From Campylobacter concisus (GTDB lineage Bacteria > Campylobacterota > Campylobacteria > Campylobacterales > Campylobacteraceae), in NCBI RefSeq assembly GCF_003048575.1, contig NZ_PIRZ01000004.1, positions 1 through 64,000 on the forward strand: DNA of 64,000 nucleotides, read 5' to 3'. Below the pieces are notes generated by a model. It worked only from the letters and a program-made list of their open reading frames with translations. It was not told the DNA's origin and did no database searches. Positions 18,189 to 27,737 of the stretch are shown in pieces (within the stretch, counting starts at the first letter, position 1; each line of letters opens with the position of its first letter). The position numbers were made by a program, and so were the translations under genes.

Positions 18189-18233
18189 TGGTGTCACGGG
18201 GGAGACTTGAACTCCCGACCTCCGGCTTATGAG
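18189..18233. repeat. attL: 45-bp copy of tRNA-Met 3' end
   Basis: The 45 bases from TGGTGTCACGGGGG to CTTATGAG are identical to 42712-42756, the 3' half of the tRNA-Met gene including encoded CCA, T arm and anticodon-loop start. The sequence then diverges (GGGTTTAA instead of ACCAGCGC), so this is a displaced tRNA end and not a tRNA. It is the left border of the integrated element; the integrase starts 108 bp further on. Confidence 0.9.
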
Positions 18234-18298
18234 GGTTTAAAATAAACTTTGTGTAAGCACCAAAAAGACGGCACATAGTCAGTTTCACACTAGGTATC

Positions 18299-18317
18299 TG
18301 CTACATTTTGCTACAAA
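18299..18317. promoter_or_regulatory. Possible integrase arm-type sites (left)
   Basis: Two direct GCTACA copies at 18300 and 18310 (TGCTACATTTTGCTACAAA) are spaced 10 bp, one helical turn. The right end of the element carries the same hexamer twice. Arm-type sites near both att sites are expected for a tyrosine recombinase. Confidence 0.45.
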
Positions 18318-18340
18318 GTTATATTGCATAGGTAACAAAG

Positions 18341-20482
18341 ATGCAATATCTAGTCAAACGAAATGGCATATACTACTTTAGAGTAGCTATCCCACTATAT
18401 CTGAGGCCTTATTTTGGTAATAAAACCGAATATATAACCTCCTTCCTCACAAAACGCTTTGATACAGCAAAAAATCGTGTTAAGATCTACTCTATAATTT
18501 TTAACGCGATCAAAAAGGCATGGAAGATGAATTTGAGTAGCGAACTTATAGAGCACCTGGTGCTTATGCTTTTAAAAGCCAAGGAGGCCAAAAGTATCAA
18601 AGAGCATGATATGCTTGGCAGATATATAAATTTAGATGGATTACTATCACTAAATTTGTTTTTAAAACAGAGTTTAAAAGAAAATAGCTTGCCTAGTGTC
18701 ATATCAAAAGAGGTCGATGAGATCTGCAAAAAGCTATCTTGCATTGACTCTCACACCAAAAAGCTTCTTGGCAAAAGAGTGCTTGAGGCAACGATAGATA
18801 ACATAAATCACATATCATATAAGATGTGCAAAAACCAAAAGCTACTAAATGATAAACAACAGACATTTGTACCACTTGGTAAAAAGCATAAAAGCGAAAA
18901 TTTAGATGATAGTGCCAAAGATGAGATAGCCAAAGGCGTTAAAGAGGCTAATATAGATAGCTATCAAGATGACATAGAGACTTTAAAAAAGCAGGATTTG
19001 GTGCTGCCTTTTACTAAAAAATCTCTAAAACGCTCTATTTGTGATCTAACAGATACTATAAATGAGCTAGCTAAACAAAAGGGTGCATTAACAAACAATG
19101 ATATATTGAGAATATTTGGCTGTGAGCTAATGCCAGATGGAGATAGCGAGCTAAGTGGTGATCTAAAATTTGGGTATGGAAATTTAAATGATCCTACCTT
19201 TGGTGGTCAGGTAAAGCTATACAAGGCAGATAAATATGAAGATAAGGGCATAGTTTTAAGTGGCATTGAGGCTAAAGACCTTGCGATAGATGATACAAGT
19301 GATGCTAGTGGCATGACTTTCAATGAAGCTATAAATTTCTTTCAAAAGCTCTTCTCAAATAGAGCTAGAAGCTTTAAATCACAGCTAGTCTCATCTACTA
19401 AAAGCGACAGTAAAGCTGACATGGTCACACTAAAGAGTGCATTTGAAAACTATATATCAAACACGAGTATTTCAAACAACTGGAGTGATAGTACATTTGG
19501 TCTTGTTAGACATGTAGGGCGGTTAATGTCTATGAAATTTGGCGACGAGCTAGACATCAAAAATATAAAAAGAGATGACTTGCTAAATTTTAGAAATGTC
19601 TTACTGCAACTACCAACCAAACTCTCTCAAAATAGTCTCTATAAAGATAAAAACTTAGATGAGATCATAGCTTTGGCAAAAGATAGACCAAAAATTTCTA
19701 AATCAACCATCAAGAAGTATATTGTTAGAGTTAGTGAGTTTTTTAAATACTGCTACGATAGCGACTATATAGATAAGAACCCAGCTATAGATCTGCAAAT
19801 AAGTATAAACCAAGATGATGTTACAAATAAAAACCCTTATGAAGATAGTGACGTAAATGCACTTTTGGATATTGTTAGTAAGATAAGATTAAGCGGTGAT
19901 ACTAAAAGTCAAAGAATTAGCAAAGATGAGCTATTTTTTGTTACTCATATAGCAGCCTACTCTGGCATGAGACTAAATGAGATAATCCAGCTAAACACAG
20001 ATGACATAGTCGAAAAATATAACATAGTATGCTTTAGTTTAAATACAAAAGTAGATGTAAAAACTGGTAAGAGCAAGACTTTAAAGACTAGAAACTCTGC
20101 TAGGATAGTGCCTATCCATTCTAAGTTAAGTAGCATTGGGCTGTTTGAATTTATAGAGAGTAAAAAGAAGCTAGCTAGGAAATGTGGCAAAGCAGTTAGG
20201 CTATTTAGCTGTGACAATAAAGACTTCTCTGAGTATTTTAGAAAGAAAATCAATACTAAAGTTATAAAAGATGGTGATAAAACAAGGACGTTTCACTCAT
20301 TTAGACATACTTTCATAAACAAGCTCATCCAAAGTGGCCAAAGAGTTGAACATATAGCTGCTCTTGTGGGACATGAACAACAATACAAGATCACTATGAA
20401 TACTTATGGCGAGCCAGTAACTCCGAAAATTCTAAAGGATCTAGTTGAAGAGGTAAATTTTTATCAAGGAGGGGAAGAGTGA
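18341..20482 (+). CDS. int: Tyrosine recombinase (integrase) of the element
   Basis: The 713-residue protein is longer than most phage-type integrases because of a large N-terminal region (about residues 1-360) that includes a DUF6538-like start (MQYLVKRNGIYYFRVAIP). A SAM-like DNA-binding domain (about 365-490) and the catalytic domain follow. The catalytic residues visible are Arg in YSGMRLNEI (about 545), His-x-x-Arg in FHSFRHTF (about 650), His in LVGHEQ and the nucleophile Tyr in MNTYGEP (about 687). It lies just inside attL and points into the element, which is the normal layout for tRNA-targeted elements. Confidence 0.93.
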   Translation: MQYLVKRNGIYYFRVAIPLYLRPYFGNKTEYITSFLTKRFDTAKNRVKIYSIIFNAIKKAWKMNLSSELIEHLVLMLLKAKEAKSIKEHDMLGRYINLDGLLSLNLFLKQSLKENSLPSVISKEVDEICKKLSCIDSHTKKLLGKRVLEATIDNINHISYKMCKNQKLLNDKQQTFVPLGKKHKSENLDDSAKDEIAKGVKEANIDSYQDDIETLKKQDLVLPFTKKSLKRSICDLTDTINELAKQKGALTNNDILRIFGCELMPDGDSELSGDLKFGYGNLNDPTFGGQVKLYKADKYEDKGIVLSGIEAKDLAIDDTSDASGMTFNEAINFFQKLFSNRARSFKSQLVSSTKSDSKADMVTLKSAFENYISNTSISNNWSDSTFGLVRHVGRLMSMKFGDELDIKNIKRDDLLNFRNVLLQLPTKLSQNSLYKDKNLDEIIALAKDRPKISKSTIKKYIVRVSEFFKYCYDSDYIDKNPAIDLQISINQDDVTNKNPYEDSDVNALLDIVSKIRLSGDTKSQRISKDELFFVTHIAAYSGMRLNEIIQLNTDDIVEKYNIVCFSLNTKVDVKTGKSKTLKTRNSARIVPIHSKLSSIGLFEFIESKKKLARKCGKAVRLFSCDNKDFSEYFRKKINTKVIKDGDKTRTFHSFRHTFINKLIQSGQRVEHIAALVGHEQQYKITMNTYGEPVTPKILKDLVEEVNFYQGGEE

Positions 20483-20619
20483 GTGCTTTTTGATTGTAAA
20501 TGTATATGGTCATTTACAATAAAGAAGGGTTTATGCTTTTAAGATCAACCATATTTGTAGTCTATCACATACCTTTTTATGATATAATTGTATTGTATTA
20601 CATAATTCAGGGATAAGCC

Positions 20620-21819
20620 ATGCTAGATCAACTTTTTTTAAAGAGTAATGACCTTATAAGGTTAAACAACCATAAATTTAAAAGATATTTTATAGATTCT
20701 AAAGATTTATCTCATAGACTTATCGTTATCCTAGGACAAAGAGGAATAGGCAAAACAACTACATTGGCTCAGCTTGCCAGTAAAAACAAAGATAGTCTTT
20801 ACTTAAGCCTAGATGACATAGAGATATCAAACGATATAACCTCGATTATAAGAGAGCTTGTATTAAATGGTGGAAAGCATCTATACCTAGATGAAATTCA
20901 TAAAAGCAAAGATATATCGGCCGTATTAAAATTTGCCTATGATAATTTTAAAGAGTTAAACATAGTAGCTACTGGCTCATCTGCTCTTGAAGTACTAAAA
21001 AACTCTCATGATTTAAGTAGAAGAGCAATAGTGTATAAGATGAGCGGAATGAGCTTTAGGGAGTATCTAGGGCTAAGGTATGGTATAAATTTAGAAGCGG
21101 TTGAGCTTACAGATTTACTCGTAAATCATCAGGAGATAGCTGTTGATATTATTAATGCCTTAAAACAAAAAGATCTAGCAATCATTAAGCTTTTTAGAGA
21201 GTATCTGAAGGTAGGCTACTATCCATATTATAACGATATGCCAAATGATACTGCCTTTTATCAGACTCTAAAACAAAGTATAGAAGCTACGATAGATAGC
21301 GATCTTTTAAGCATATATCCAAATTTAAACGGCAATACGGCAAGAAAGCTAAAGATCTTAACTCATGCCATAAGCGCAAACGTCCCATATCAACCAAACT
21401 ACTCAAGCCTAAAATCACTTGTTGATATAAGAGACGATAGAACACTAAAAGAGTATCTTGCTATGCTTGATAGTGCTGGGCTAATAAGGCTTTTAATGAA
21501 AAACGAGCTAGCTATAAAAAATATGGATAAGGCGGATAAAATTTACATTGAAAATACAAATTTAATGTATATAAATAGCCCAGATATAGGAAATGTTAGA
21601 GAGACATTCTTTACTAACCAGCTTGGAAATATCACTGAAATTTACTCAGGCAAAAATGGTGACTTTATGGTTGGTAATAATTTTACCTTTGAAGTAGGTG
21701 GTGCCAAAAAGAGCTTTGAGCAGATCAAGAATATGCCAAACTCATATATAGCAGCTGACGATATTGAAGTCGGGGTTGGAAATAAAATTCCACTTTGGCT
21801 GTTTGGGTTTTTATACTAG
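20620..21819 (+). CDS. AAA ATPase with DUF4143 domain (first copy)
   Basis: The 399-residue protein has Walker A GQRGIGKTT (about residues 44-52), Walker B LYLDEIH (about 93) and sensor text ATGSSALE (about 121). DUF4143 follows in the second half (DIRDDRTLKEYLAMLDSAGLI). Proteins of this family are common on mobile elements; their substrate is unknown, and a regulatory or defence role is often suspected. It is only distantly similar to the other DUF4143 ATPase of this element at 36.7 kb. A hairpin, TACTAGCA/TGCTAGTA, lies at 21814-21849 over its stop. Confidence 0.85.
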   Translation: MLDQLFLKSNDLIRLNNHKFKRYFIDSKDLSHRLIVILGQRGIGKTTTLAQLASKNKDSLYLSLDDIEISNDITSIIRELVLNGGKHLYLDEIHKSKDISAVLKFAYDNFKELNIVATGSSALEVLKNSHDLSRRAIVYKMSGMSFREYLGLRYGINLEAVELTDLLVNHQEIAVDIINALKQKDLAIIKLFREYLKVGYYPYYNDMPNDTAFYQTLKQSIEATIDSDLLSIYPNLNGNTARKLKILTHAISANVPYQPNYSSLKSLVDIRDDRTLKEYLAMLDSAGLIRLLMKNELAIKNMDKADKIYIENTNLMYINSPDIGNVRETFFTNQLGNITEIYSGKNGDFMVGNNFTFEVGGAKKSFEQIKNMPNSYIAADDIEVGVGNKIPLWLFGFLY

Positions 21820-21849
21820 CACTACTTTGGCAATAAACTATTGCTAGTA
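21814..21849 (+). terminator. Hairpin at end of DUF4143 ATPase gene
   Basis: A perfect 8-bp stem TACTAGCA/TGCTAGTA with a 20-base loop overlaps the stop codon. Only a weak A/T stretch follows, so termination is possible but not certain. Confidence 0.4.
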
Positions 21850-22082
21850 TAAAAAGCAATTGTGGAAAAATCACCTTGGCTCAAGACAAATTAAGCGTTT
21901 AGTTATGACTTCATCTTACTGTTTGTTAAATCTCTTATTAATTTCAATTGCACAAACCTACAAGAGCAAAATCAAATTAACACTCCTGAAATAAGTTTAA
22001 AATAAGCTTTAATATAAAAAAATTATTAGTAATATATATTTTAATAGCATAAAAATATAACAAAAAAATATATTTATACTTG

Positions 22083-22117
22083 TAAAAATATATTTTTTAA
22101 TGTATATTTAATAAATA
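22083..22117 (+). promoter_or_regulatory. Conserved AT-rich element upstream of dba copy 1
   Basis: The 18-mer TAAAAATATATTTTTTAA plus, five bases on, ATTTAATAAATA is repeated exactly upstream of the other dba gene (33121-33155, opposite strand). It ends 48 bp before the dba ATG. The shared core is near-palindromic, which fits an operator or an AT-rich promoter box. The gap 21850-22165 shows no gene. Confidence 0.5.
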
Positions 22118-22165
22118 AAAGCCTAATATTTTATGATATTAAATTTCAGCAAGAAAGGAGAAAAC

Positions 22166-22333
22166 ATGGAATTTTTAATGGTTCTTATGTTTTTCGTCGC
22201 AGCTCTTTTGCTGTGGCTCAAGCCTGAGAAAAAGCGCGCGGTTATGGGCTTTGGTATTGCAGGTATCGCGATACTCGTCATCATGATGGCATGGGTAAAT
22301 AAATTTGCCGTCGTGCCTATGGGAAATTTCTAG
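22166..22333 (+). CDS. dba: Dba-like small membrane protein (copy 1)
   Basis: The 55-residue protein has two membrane helices (MEFLMVLMFFVAALLLWL and IAILVIMMAWV) and ends VVPMGNF. The start is ATG at 22166 because AAAGGAG lies five bases before it; a longer frame from 22133 has no such site. In C. jejuni a protein of about this size, Dba, is encoded directly before dsbI and its translation is coupled to it. The same arrangement is seen here, with nine bases to the next gene. Its GC content is clearly above the surroundings. Confidence 0.75.
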   Translation: MEFLMVLMFFVAALLLWLKPEKKRAVMGFGIAGIAILVIMMAWVNKFAVVPMGNF

Positions 22334-22342
22334 GAGCGAGCG

Positions 22343-23098
22343 ATGGAAAGTATGCAAGATAAAATGTCTCAAAGCTTCACCCGCAGCACCGAAATTTCTG
22401 CGGGCTGGGGCGATGATGAGAAGCTATTTTTCAACCTTTTTGCCCTCGCGGCGCTCGCTCTCATCGCTTTGCCGGTAGGTATCGCATGCCTTGTTTTGGG
22501 CTTTGGTATGGGCGATAGTCCCTGCATCATGTGCTGGCACGAGAGATTTTGCATGGTAGCGATCTCGTTTATGGCGCTAGTTATCGTTAGATACGGCTTT
22601 AAGGTCAAATACCTCGCTGCAATCCTCTTTTTAGCGTGCCTTGGGCTTTACGACGGCTTTCTGCATTACAGCCTAGACGGCACGGGCGGAGGATACCTCG
22701 ACATAAAGCAGGGCTTCGGGCTTGAAATTTTAGGCGCACACACGCAGTTTTGGGTCGTAGTGGTGCATTTTTGCGTCATTATATTTTTGGGCGTGATTTT
22801 GCTGCTAGGCAAAAACGTAGGTAAAATAATGCAAAAAAGCGAAGAGGGCGCATACGGCGCGGTTTTACCCAAATTTGCGCTAGGTAAAGTTGCAGTTGCG
22901 GTCTTTGTGATCATTATGGCTTTTAACTGCGTGCAGGCCTTTATCACCGCAGGCCCGCCGCCCTATCTAGCCTCCGCGACGCCTTCGCGCATGAGCATCG
23001 ATCCGTCAAAGTGGTTTTGGGAGCTTGATCACTGGGAAGAAACCGAAATTGATTTTCGCGAAAGCTGGAATCCAAAACTACCGAATTTACCGAAGTGA
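22343..23098 (+). CDS. dsbI: DsbI/DsbB-like disulfide oxidoreductase (copy 1)
   Basis: The 251-residue inner-membrane protein has about five membrane helices. After the first helix it carries the DsbB-type cysteine pair in SPCIMCWHERF (about residues 54-64), where DsbB-family proteins pass electrons from DsbA to quinone. A late periplasmic part has SRMSIDPSKWFWELDHW. In C. jejuni DsbI is one chain with a C-terminal beta-propeller; here the propeller is a separate overlapping gene. The codon usage is GC-rich, unlike the neighbouring integrase or helicase. Confidence 0.85.
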   Translation: MESMQDKMSQSFTRSTEISAGWGDDEKLFFNLFALAALALIALPVGIACLVLGFGMGDSPCIMCWHERFCMVAISFMALVIVRYGFKVKYLAAILFLACLGLYDGFLHYSLDGTGGGYLDIKQGFGLEILGAHTQFWVVVVHFCVIIFLGVILLLGKNVGKIMQKSEEGAYGAVLPKFALGKVAVAVFVIIMAFNCVQAFITAGPPPYLASATPSRMSIDPSKWFWELDHWEETEIDFRESWNPKLPNLPK

Positions 23099-23106
23099 GG
23101 CTGAAG

Positions 23107-23994
23107 ATGAAAAGATTTCTAAATTTAACCCTATTGTGCGCCACACTGGTGTTTGGCGGTGAGTTTAATCTAAATCCTGCGGACGGCGCAGTGGTAAATT
23201 TAACGCCGCTACGCAAAATCGGCGAGATAACGCCAAATTTAAACAACAATAATCCCGTCACGGGGCTTGACTACGACGCGGCAAGCGGAAGCTTCTTGCT
23301 CGGTACGCTAAAATTCGAGCTCTACGAAATGGACGGCGAACTAAAAACCGTAAAAAACTATCTACGAAGCACACCCGATTGGATAATCCAAATGGAGGAG
23401 ACCGTCGCAGCGAGTTTTTTTAAAGGCTCGGTAGGGCTCATGAGCTATAATAAAACCTATGAGTTTTTCAAACCCGCACCGAATCAAAGTAAAGAGGAAG
23501 CGAACAAAGCGTGGCGCTATCTGCACGACGGATACGAAAATTTCACGCTCGATTTCAAGGACCGCTACTCCACTGTGCGCGCCAAACAGCAGTATATCCT
23601 AAGCTGGGATCACTCGGACTTTTACGGCGAGTTTTTCATCGCGAGCGTGCCCGATGACATCAAGCAAAGCTGGAGCGTGGCGAGCTTTAGTGACGCCGAT
23701 AATCTGCTCTCGACCGAGTTCGTGCCGAGCTTCGATGAGGCTCTCGGCGTAAAGGACGGCAGGGATATAAACGACTACTATATCACGGGTATGGATGCGA
23801 GCGGCGAGTTTGTTTATCTACTCTCGAAGCAATACTCAAGTATCCTAAAGCTTGATCCGCGCAGCAGAAAGATCGTGGAGATTTATAGCTTTGAAGGCGC
23901 GAGCGATGCCCATGCGCTAGCCATCAAGGACGATAAATTTTACATCGCGACGAGAGAAAACAGAGCGAATAAAATTTTCGTTTTTGAGAGGTGA
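23107..23994 (+). CDS. Periplasmic beta-propeller partner of DsbI (copy 1)
   Basis: The protein has about 295 residues. A GTG at 23095 overlaps the dsbI stop, but ATG at 23107 with GAGG six bases ahead gives a standard signal peptide (MKRFLNLTLLCATLVFGG). The mature part has repeated strand motifs (NPVTGLDYDAASGSFLLG, INDYYITGMDASGEFVYLLS, HALAIKDDKFYIATRE) that match the C-terminal propeller of C. jejuni DsbI. It is clearly homologous to the protein at 31264-32157. It probably works in the periplasm with the DsbB-like protein; the target is unknown. Confidence 0.75.
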   Translation: MKRFLNLTLLCATLVFGGEFNLNPADGAVVNLTPLRKIGEITPNLNNNNPVTGLDYDAASGSFLLGTLKFELYEMDGELKTVKNYLRSTPDWIIQMEETVAASFFKGSVGLMSYNKTYEFFKPAPNQSKEEANKAWRYLHDGYENFTLDFKDRYSTVRAKQQYILSWDHSDFYGEFFIASVPDDIKQSWSVASFSDADNLLSTEFVPSFDEALGVKDGRDINDYYITGMDASGEFVYLLSKQYSSILKLDPRSRKIVEIYSFEGASDAHALAIKDDKFYIATRENRANKIFVFER

Positions 23995-23998
23995 ATTT

Positions 23999-24025
23999 AA
24001 GCCGTCTTTGGGGCGGCTTTTATTT
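23999..24025 (+). terminator. Terminator of dsbI copy-1 operon
   Basis: A stem AAGCCG/CGGCTT with a nine-base loop is followed by TTATTT. It overlaps the end of the convergent helicase gene. Confidence 0.7.
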
Positions 24026-26728
24026 CTTTAATTTCTGCAAAAAATCAATATCTTTATTGCTGTTTCTTTTTTTGAAGCTTTCTAGAATTTTCTTTTCGAC
24101 TTCCGGCGACCAATATATTTGTAGATTTTCCTTCGCTCTGGTTATTGCTGTATAAAAAATATTATGCGTTATCATTTCATCAACTTCGCTACTTATTACT
24201 ACTTTTACGGTTTTGTATTCCAAGCCCTGTGCTTTATGAATTGAAATGGCGTATGCCACATGGAACGGCACGATAGTTTCTTCATCATTATTTTCAGGAT
24301 TCCCCTCCTCATCAGCCGTTCCGTATTGATTAACATAAAATTTTATCACTGATTTATCGCTATTCTCCAATAACTCAAAATCATACTTTTGTGCATCTAG
24401 TCCAGTTATTGATTTTTCAAGTTCGATGCTAAACCAAATTCGTTTTTCTACAAGCTCAATATTAACAATTTTTCCTTTCATATTATTGTAAATAAGCGGT
24501 TTAAATCTTTCTATCTCATTAAACAAAATGGGATCGCCGATCTTATATCTATGAAGACCCCATTCTACAGCTTTTGCTTTATTGGTTTCTTGTAAAATAG
24601 TATTTAGGTTATTAATACCATATAATCCATCGTAATTAAGACATAAAACAATCTCATCATCACTAGCTTCAAAACTTAAATCTTCTAATTTTTGCGAATA
24701 GCTTTCTCTTTGTAAAATTTCACTAATACAATCACCAAAACTTCTTACTTCATCCCAAAGCTTTAAAAGTTTTTTATCTTTTGTTCTATATGTTTTTTCA
24801 AGTTTAAAGGCTACTTTCCCAATAAAATTAGGAGCGATTTTAAACCAATTTCCAAAAGATATTGCCTCTATCTGATATACATCCCCTACTAAAAGAATGA
24901 GCCCAAATTCTACTTTGTTTAGTGCTTTTTGCATATCGTCATTGCTTATAGTGCTACACTCATCGATAATTAAAATATCGCATTTTGTATTTTTGCTCGC
25001 TATTAATTTAGCAACCGTTTTAAATTCGCTATTTGAATCTGCAAAAATACGTCTTTTTAAATTATCTATCGCAGTATTTGTATTGGCTAAAAATATTTTA
25101 CTATTTTCTTTAAAAAATTGTGATACGTAATCGATTAAAGTCGTTTTACCAGTACCGGCTGCTCCATAAATTAAAGCAACTTTTGATTTCTCAAATAGAT
25201 TAATAACAATATTTTCTTTTTCTTTATCATCAATTAGCGTCGAATTTTTCTTTATCCACTCTTTTACAGAATTTGAATAGTTTTGAATACCGCTCTGTGT
25301 CAATTTGTCAAGCCCATCAATAATTTCGATAGATTTTTCGACATATTCTTTGATATAAAAGTAACTTTGAAATTCCTCAATTCTCCTACCAGTATGCCCT
25401 TTTGGATTCTTTTCGTTTCCTGTCCATAATTTTGAGTTAAATTGAGATCTTAGATTATCTATATTGTTGAAATTAAATTCCTTTTTATCAACAAACAGGC
25501 TTCCACTATTTTCAATCCTACTTTTTACTGCTCTAGCAAATAATTCATGTTCTCTTCCACTTGTATCTATACATTCTAACAAATCATAAAAGTTAGGATT
25601 GTGATTTATTAAAGATGTAGCAAACGGCATTTGCTCAAATGGGAGGCATTTTGAATTTAACTCCAAATTTGACAAGCATCTATCTTCATTGTTTGGAAGC
25701 TGCTTTTTTATTACTTGATTACGTAAGTTGTGTAGTAAATACCTAATTGTATTTCTACCATCTTCGGTAACTGCCTTTGCCTTATCTAAAATATCAAAAA
25801 TATGCGAAACTTGTCCTTTAGAAATAATGTTTCTTTTTATATCTTGGTAATCATAGCTATCAATCAAATCGACTAGGCTAATTTTCTTCCGTGTCAAAAA
25901 TCGCATTAATTCTTTATATTCGCTTGTTCTATTTATTTTTTGACTACATTCAAAAATCTTACCAAAATTTTGCAGTTCAGCTGGTCTAATAGAAACTTCC
26001 CAACTGTCAATGATTTTTACCTGCAGTGATTTGTTTAGAATTTCTATATTTTCATTACGAATCCATAAATTGACAGCATAATTATCAAAAATTCTAAATT
26101 TACAAAATGCAATTAGTTTATCAAATTTACTAAAATTATCTACTGCATTAACAAATGTTACTTCATAATAAATTTGTCCTTTTACAATAAATGGCTTTAT
26201 TTTTGTTATGTAGTAAACACCGTTTTCTTTATAATAATTATTTAAAATACCCTGATTTTCTAGTTTCTCTGCAATCTTTTCATAATATTCCATAAATTTC
26301 TTATCTAAATTAAGCGGGAATTTGTCAAGATTTCTAAGTACTTCAATCTTATATCGCTCTCTTAAAAAATTTTTACACTCTACCAAATACATAAAATACT
26401 TAAGCATTAAACGTTCAGATGAATTTTCAGTAAGTGTATAATGTGAGACAGATTTATCTAAAAAATTATGGAAACGAATTAAAAAAGTAAAATTTCCGCC
26501 CTTTGATTTGATGTATTTAATAGCATTTTCATTAATTGTCTGCTGATACTCATTAGTATCTATTTTTTCTTCGCCGGAGTGAATTTTTTGAAAAATATAC
26601 TCTACTAAATTTCTAAGCTGAGACAAGATAGCTTGGCTAACAAATCCTCGCTCGTCACACAATTTGTTGTTCGCAAGATTTTTATCTATATTTTCACAAG
26701 TTCTTAATATTTGGTCCTCAAAATCCAT
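24020..26728 (-). CDS. RecD-like SF1 helicase with long N-terminal region
   Basis: The protein has 902 residues. Residues about 1-500 have no recognised motif. The C-terminal part is a superfamily-1 helicase: Walker A IYGAAGTGKTT (about residue 525), Walker B ILIIDECSTIS (about 595), LVGDVYQIEAISFG (about 620), the AISIHKAQGLEYKTV motif (about 830) and FYTAITRAKENLQIYW (motif VI, about 860). It belongs with RecD/TraA-type or viral-type helicases, not UvrD. It is AT-rich and sits between two GC-rich blocks. A defence or element-maintenance role is possible but not shown. Confidence 0.85.
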   Translation of the reverse strand: MDFEDQILRTCENIDKNLANNKLCDERGFVSQAILSQLRNLVEYIFQKIHSGEEKIDTNEYQQTINENAIKYIKSKGGNFTFLIRFHNFLDKSVSHYTLTENSSERLMLKYFMYLVECKNFLRERYKIEVLRNLDKFPLNLDKKFMEYYEKIAEKLENQGILNNYYKENGVYYITKIKPFIVKGQIYYEVTFVNAVDNFSKFDKLIAFCKFRIFDNYAVNLWIRNENIEILNKSLQVKIIDSWEVSIRPAELQNFGKIFECSQKINRTSEYKELMRFLTRKKISLVDLIDSYDYQDIKRNIISKGQVSHIFDILDKAKAVTEDGRNTIRYLLHNLRNQVIKKQLPNNEDRCLSNLELNSKCLPFEQMPFATSLINHNPNFYDLLECIDTSGREHELFARAVKSRIENSGSLFVDKKEFNFNNIDNLRSQFNSKLWTGNEKNPKGHTGRRIEEFQSYFYIKEYVEKSIEIIDGLDKLTQSGIQNYSNSVKEWIKKNSTLIDDKEKENIVINLFEKSKVALIYGAAGTGKTTLIDYVSQFFKENSKIFLANTNTAIDNLKRRIFADSNSEFKTVAKLIASKNTKCDILIIDECSTISNDDMQKALNKVEFGLILLVGDVYQIEAISFGNWFKIAPNFIGKVAFKLEKTYRTKDKKLLKLWDEVRSFGDCISEILQRESYSQKLEDLSFEASDDEIVLCLNYDGLYGINNLNTILQETNKAKAVEWGLHRYKIGDPILFNEIERFKPLIYNNMKGKIVNIELVEKRIWFSIELEKSITGLDAQKYDFELLENSDKSVIKFYVNQYGTADEEGNPENNDEETIVPFHVAYAISIHKAQGLEYKTVKVVISSEVDEMITHNIFYTAITRAKENLQIYWSPEVEKKILESFKKRNSNKDIDFLQKLKK

Positions 26729-26798
26729 GTTTATTCCTAAATAAAGTATTTACGTATTTTATAGAATCTTTTAAAAATATTTTTAAGATATTTTAATA

Positions 26799-26818
26799 GG
26801 TCGGACTTGCGCCCGACC
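26799..26818 (-). terminator. Hairpin behind the NrfD gene
   Basis: GGTCGG/CCGACC with an eight-base loop lies 21 bp beyond the stop of the NrfD-like gene. The following bases on the minus strand are AT-rich but not a pure T run. It marks the end of the GC-rich block. Confidence 0.5.
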
Positions 26819-26839
26819 AGTATCAGAAAAAGGGAGAAA

Positions 26840-27727
26840 CTAAAATATATATACCGCACCGAGTACGATAAATGCTCTTAGGCAAAAGCCGCCCACAAGC
26901 ACGCCGTATTCGTTATAAACGCAGCTTTTTACCTCCTCGCCGCCGTGCGCGCAGACACTGCCGTCCGCATTCACGCTGCAGCTGCGAAGCATAAATTTGC
27001 TTCCGCCTAGCAGCGGCAAAGCAAGCCCAAACACGACAAAGCCTATCCAAAACATCGGCGCAAGCGAGCCGCTGACTATCTTAGTCACGCTAGCCATGCC
27101 CGCAGCCTCGCTTCTCACGCTAGCAAATAGCGCTAGCACCGCAACAATCTCAAGTGCGACTAAAACGACGTGGAATTTATGCGCGCAGTGGCTTAGCCCG
27201 TGCCCCGCATTTAGCGTAGCGGCGGTATTTGCGCTAAGCCCTGTAGAGATCGCGGAGATCGTAAATAAAATCGGCAGCCATACGCTTGCCCAAAGCGGGA
27301 TCGCCTTTACGACGTAAAGCAGTAGCCCCGTATATCCCATCACTCCAAGCGCCAAAATAACTCCGAGCGTGAGCATCATATCGCAAATTTTACCGCTCTT
27401 CTTGATCTGTAAAAGCACCAAAACGCTGACTACGATGAAAAACGTAAGTAGATACGTACCTATGCTCATCATCGAAACCGGGCGCGTATAGAGCTGTAAA
27501 ATTTTAAGAGGATTTATCGCGGCGCTCGGTGCCAAGTCAAATAGCAAAAGCGCAGTTCCTATTATTACCGCAACGGGTGCTAGCAGAAAGCCGAATTTAT
27601 AAAATCTCTCGTTTAACGAGCCCAAAAAGCCCTTATAAGCCAAAGCCGAGCACAAAAATGCCCCGGCGCCTAAACCGCCCAAAAACAGATATATGACTAT
27701 GAGCCATCCCCAAGTTGTTTGTTCCAT
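26840..27727 (-). CDS. NrfD/DmsC-type quinol-oxidising membrane anchor
   Basis: The 295-residue protein has about eight membrane helices and the family start TTWGWLIVIYLFLGGLGAGA. NrfD-type subunits oxidise menaquinol and pass electrons to a 4Fe-4S subunit. It is the last gene of the molybdoenzyme operon, 10 bp after torD. It is far more GC-rich than torD and the two genes before it, with frequent GCG/CGC codons. Its origin therefore differs from theirs, and it matches the GC-rich dsbI copy 1. Confidence 0.85.
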   Translation of the reverse strand: MEQTTWGWLIVIYLFLGGLGAGAFLCSALAYKGFLGSLNERFYKFGFLLAPVAVIIGTALLLFDLAPSAAINPLKILQLYTRPVSMMSIGTYLLTFFIVVSVLVLLQIKKSGKICDMMLTLGVILALGVMGYTGLLLYVVKAIPLWASVWLPILFTISAISTGLSANTAATLNAGHGLSHCAHKFHVVLVALEIVAVLALFASVRSEAAGMASVTKIVSGSLAPMFWIGFVVFGLALPLLGGSKFMLRSCSVNADGSVCAHGGEEVKSCVYNEYGVLVGGFCLRAFIVLGAVYIF

Positions 27728-27737
27728 TATCTATCCT

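Noticed and set aside
18189-18233. Second tRNA gene
   Set aside because: Only the 3' 45 bases match; the 5' half, D arm and acceptor partner are missing. It is the attL copy.
18341-20482. Internal fusion in the integrase because of its 713-residue length
   Set aside because: The frame is continuous with uniform composition and all catalytic residues; long N-terminal regions occur in this integrase group.
22083-22117. Fur box upstream of dba copy 1
   Set aside because: The AT-rich element lacks the GATAAT/ATTATC pattern; C. jejuni dba-dsbI is iron-responsive, but no such site can be shown here.
22666-23261. Two minus-strand frames in the dsbI/propeller genes
   Set aside because: GC-rich DNA leaves long chance frames; the plus-strand genes have signal peptides, motifs and homologs.
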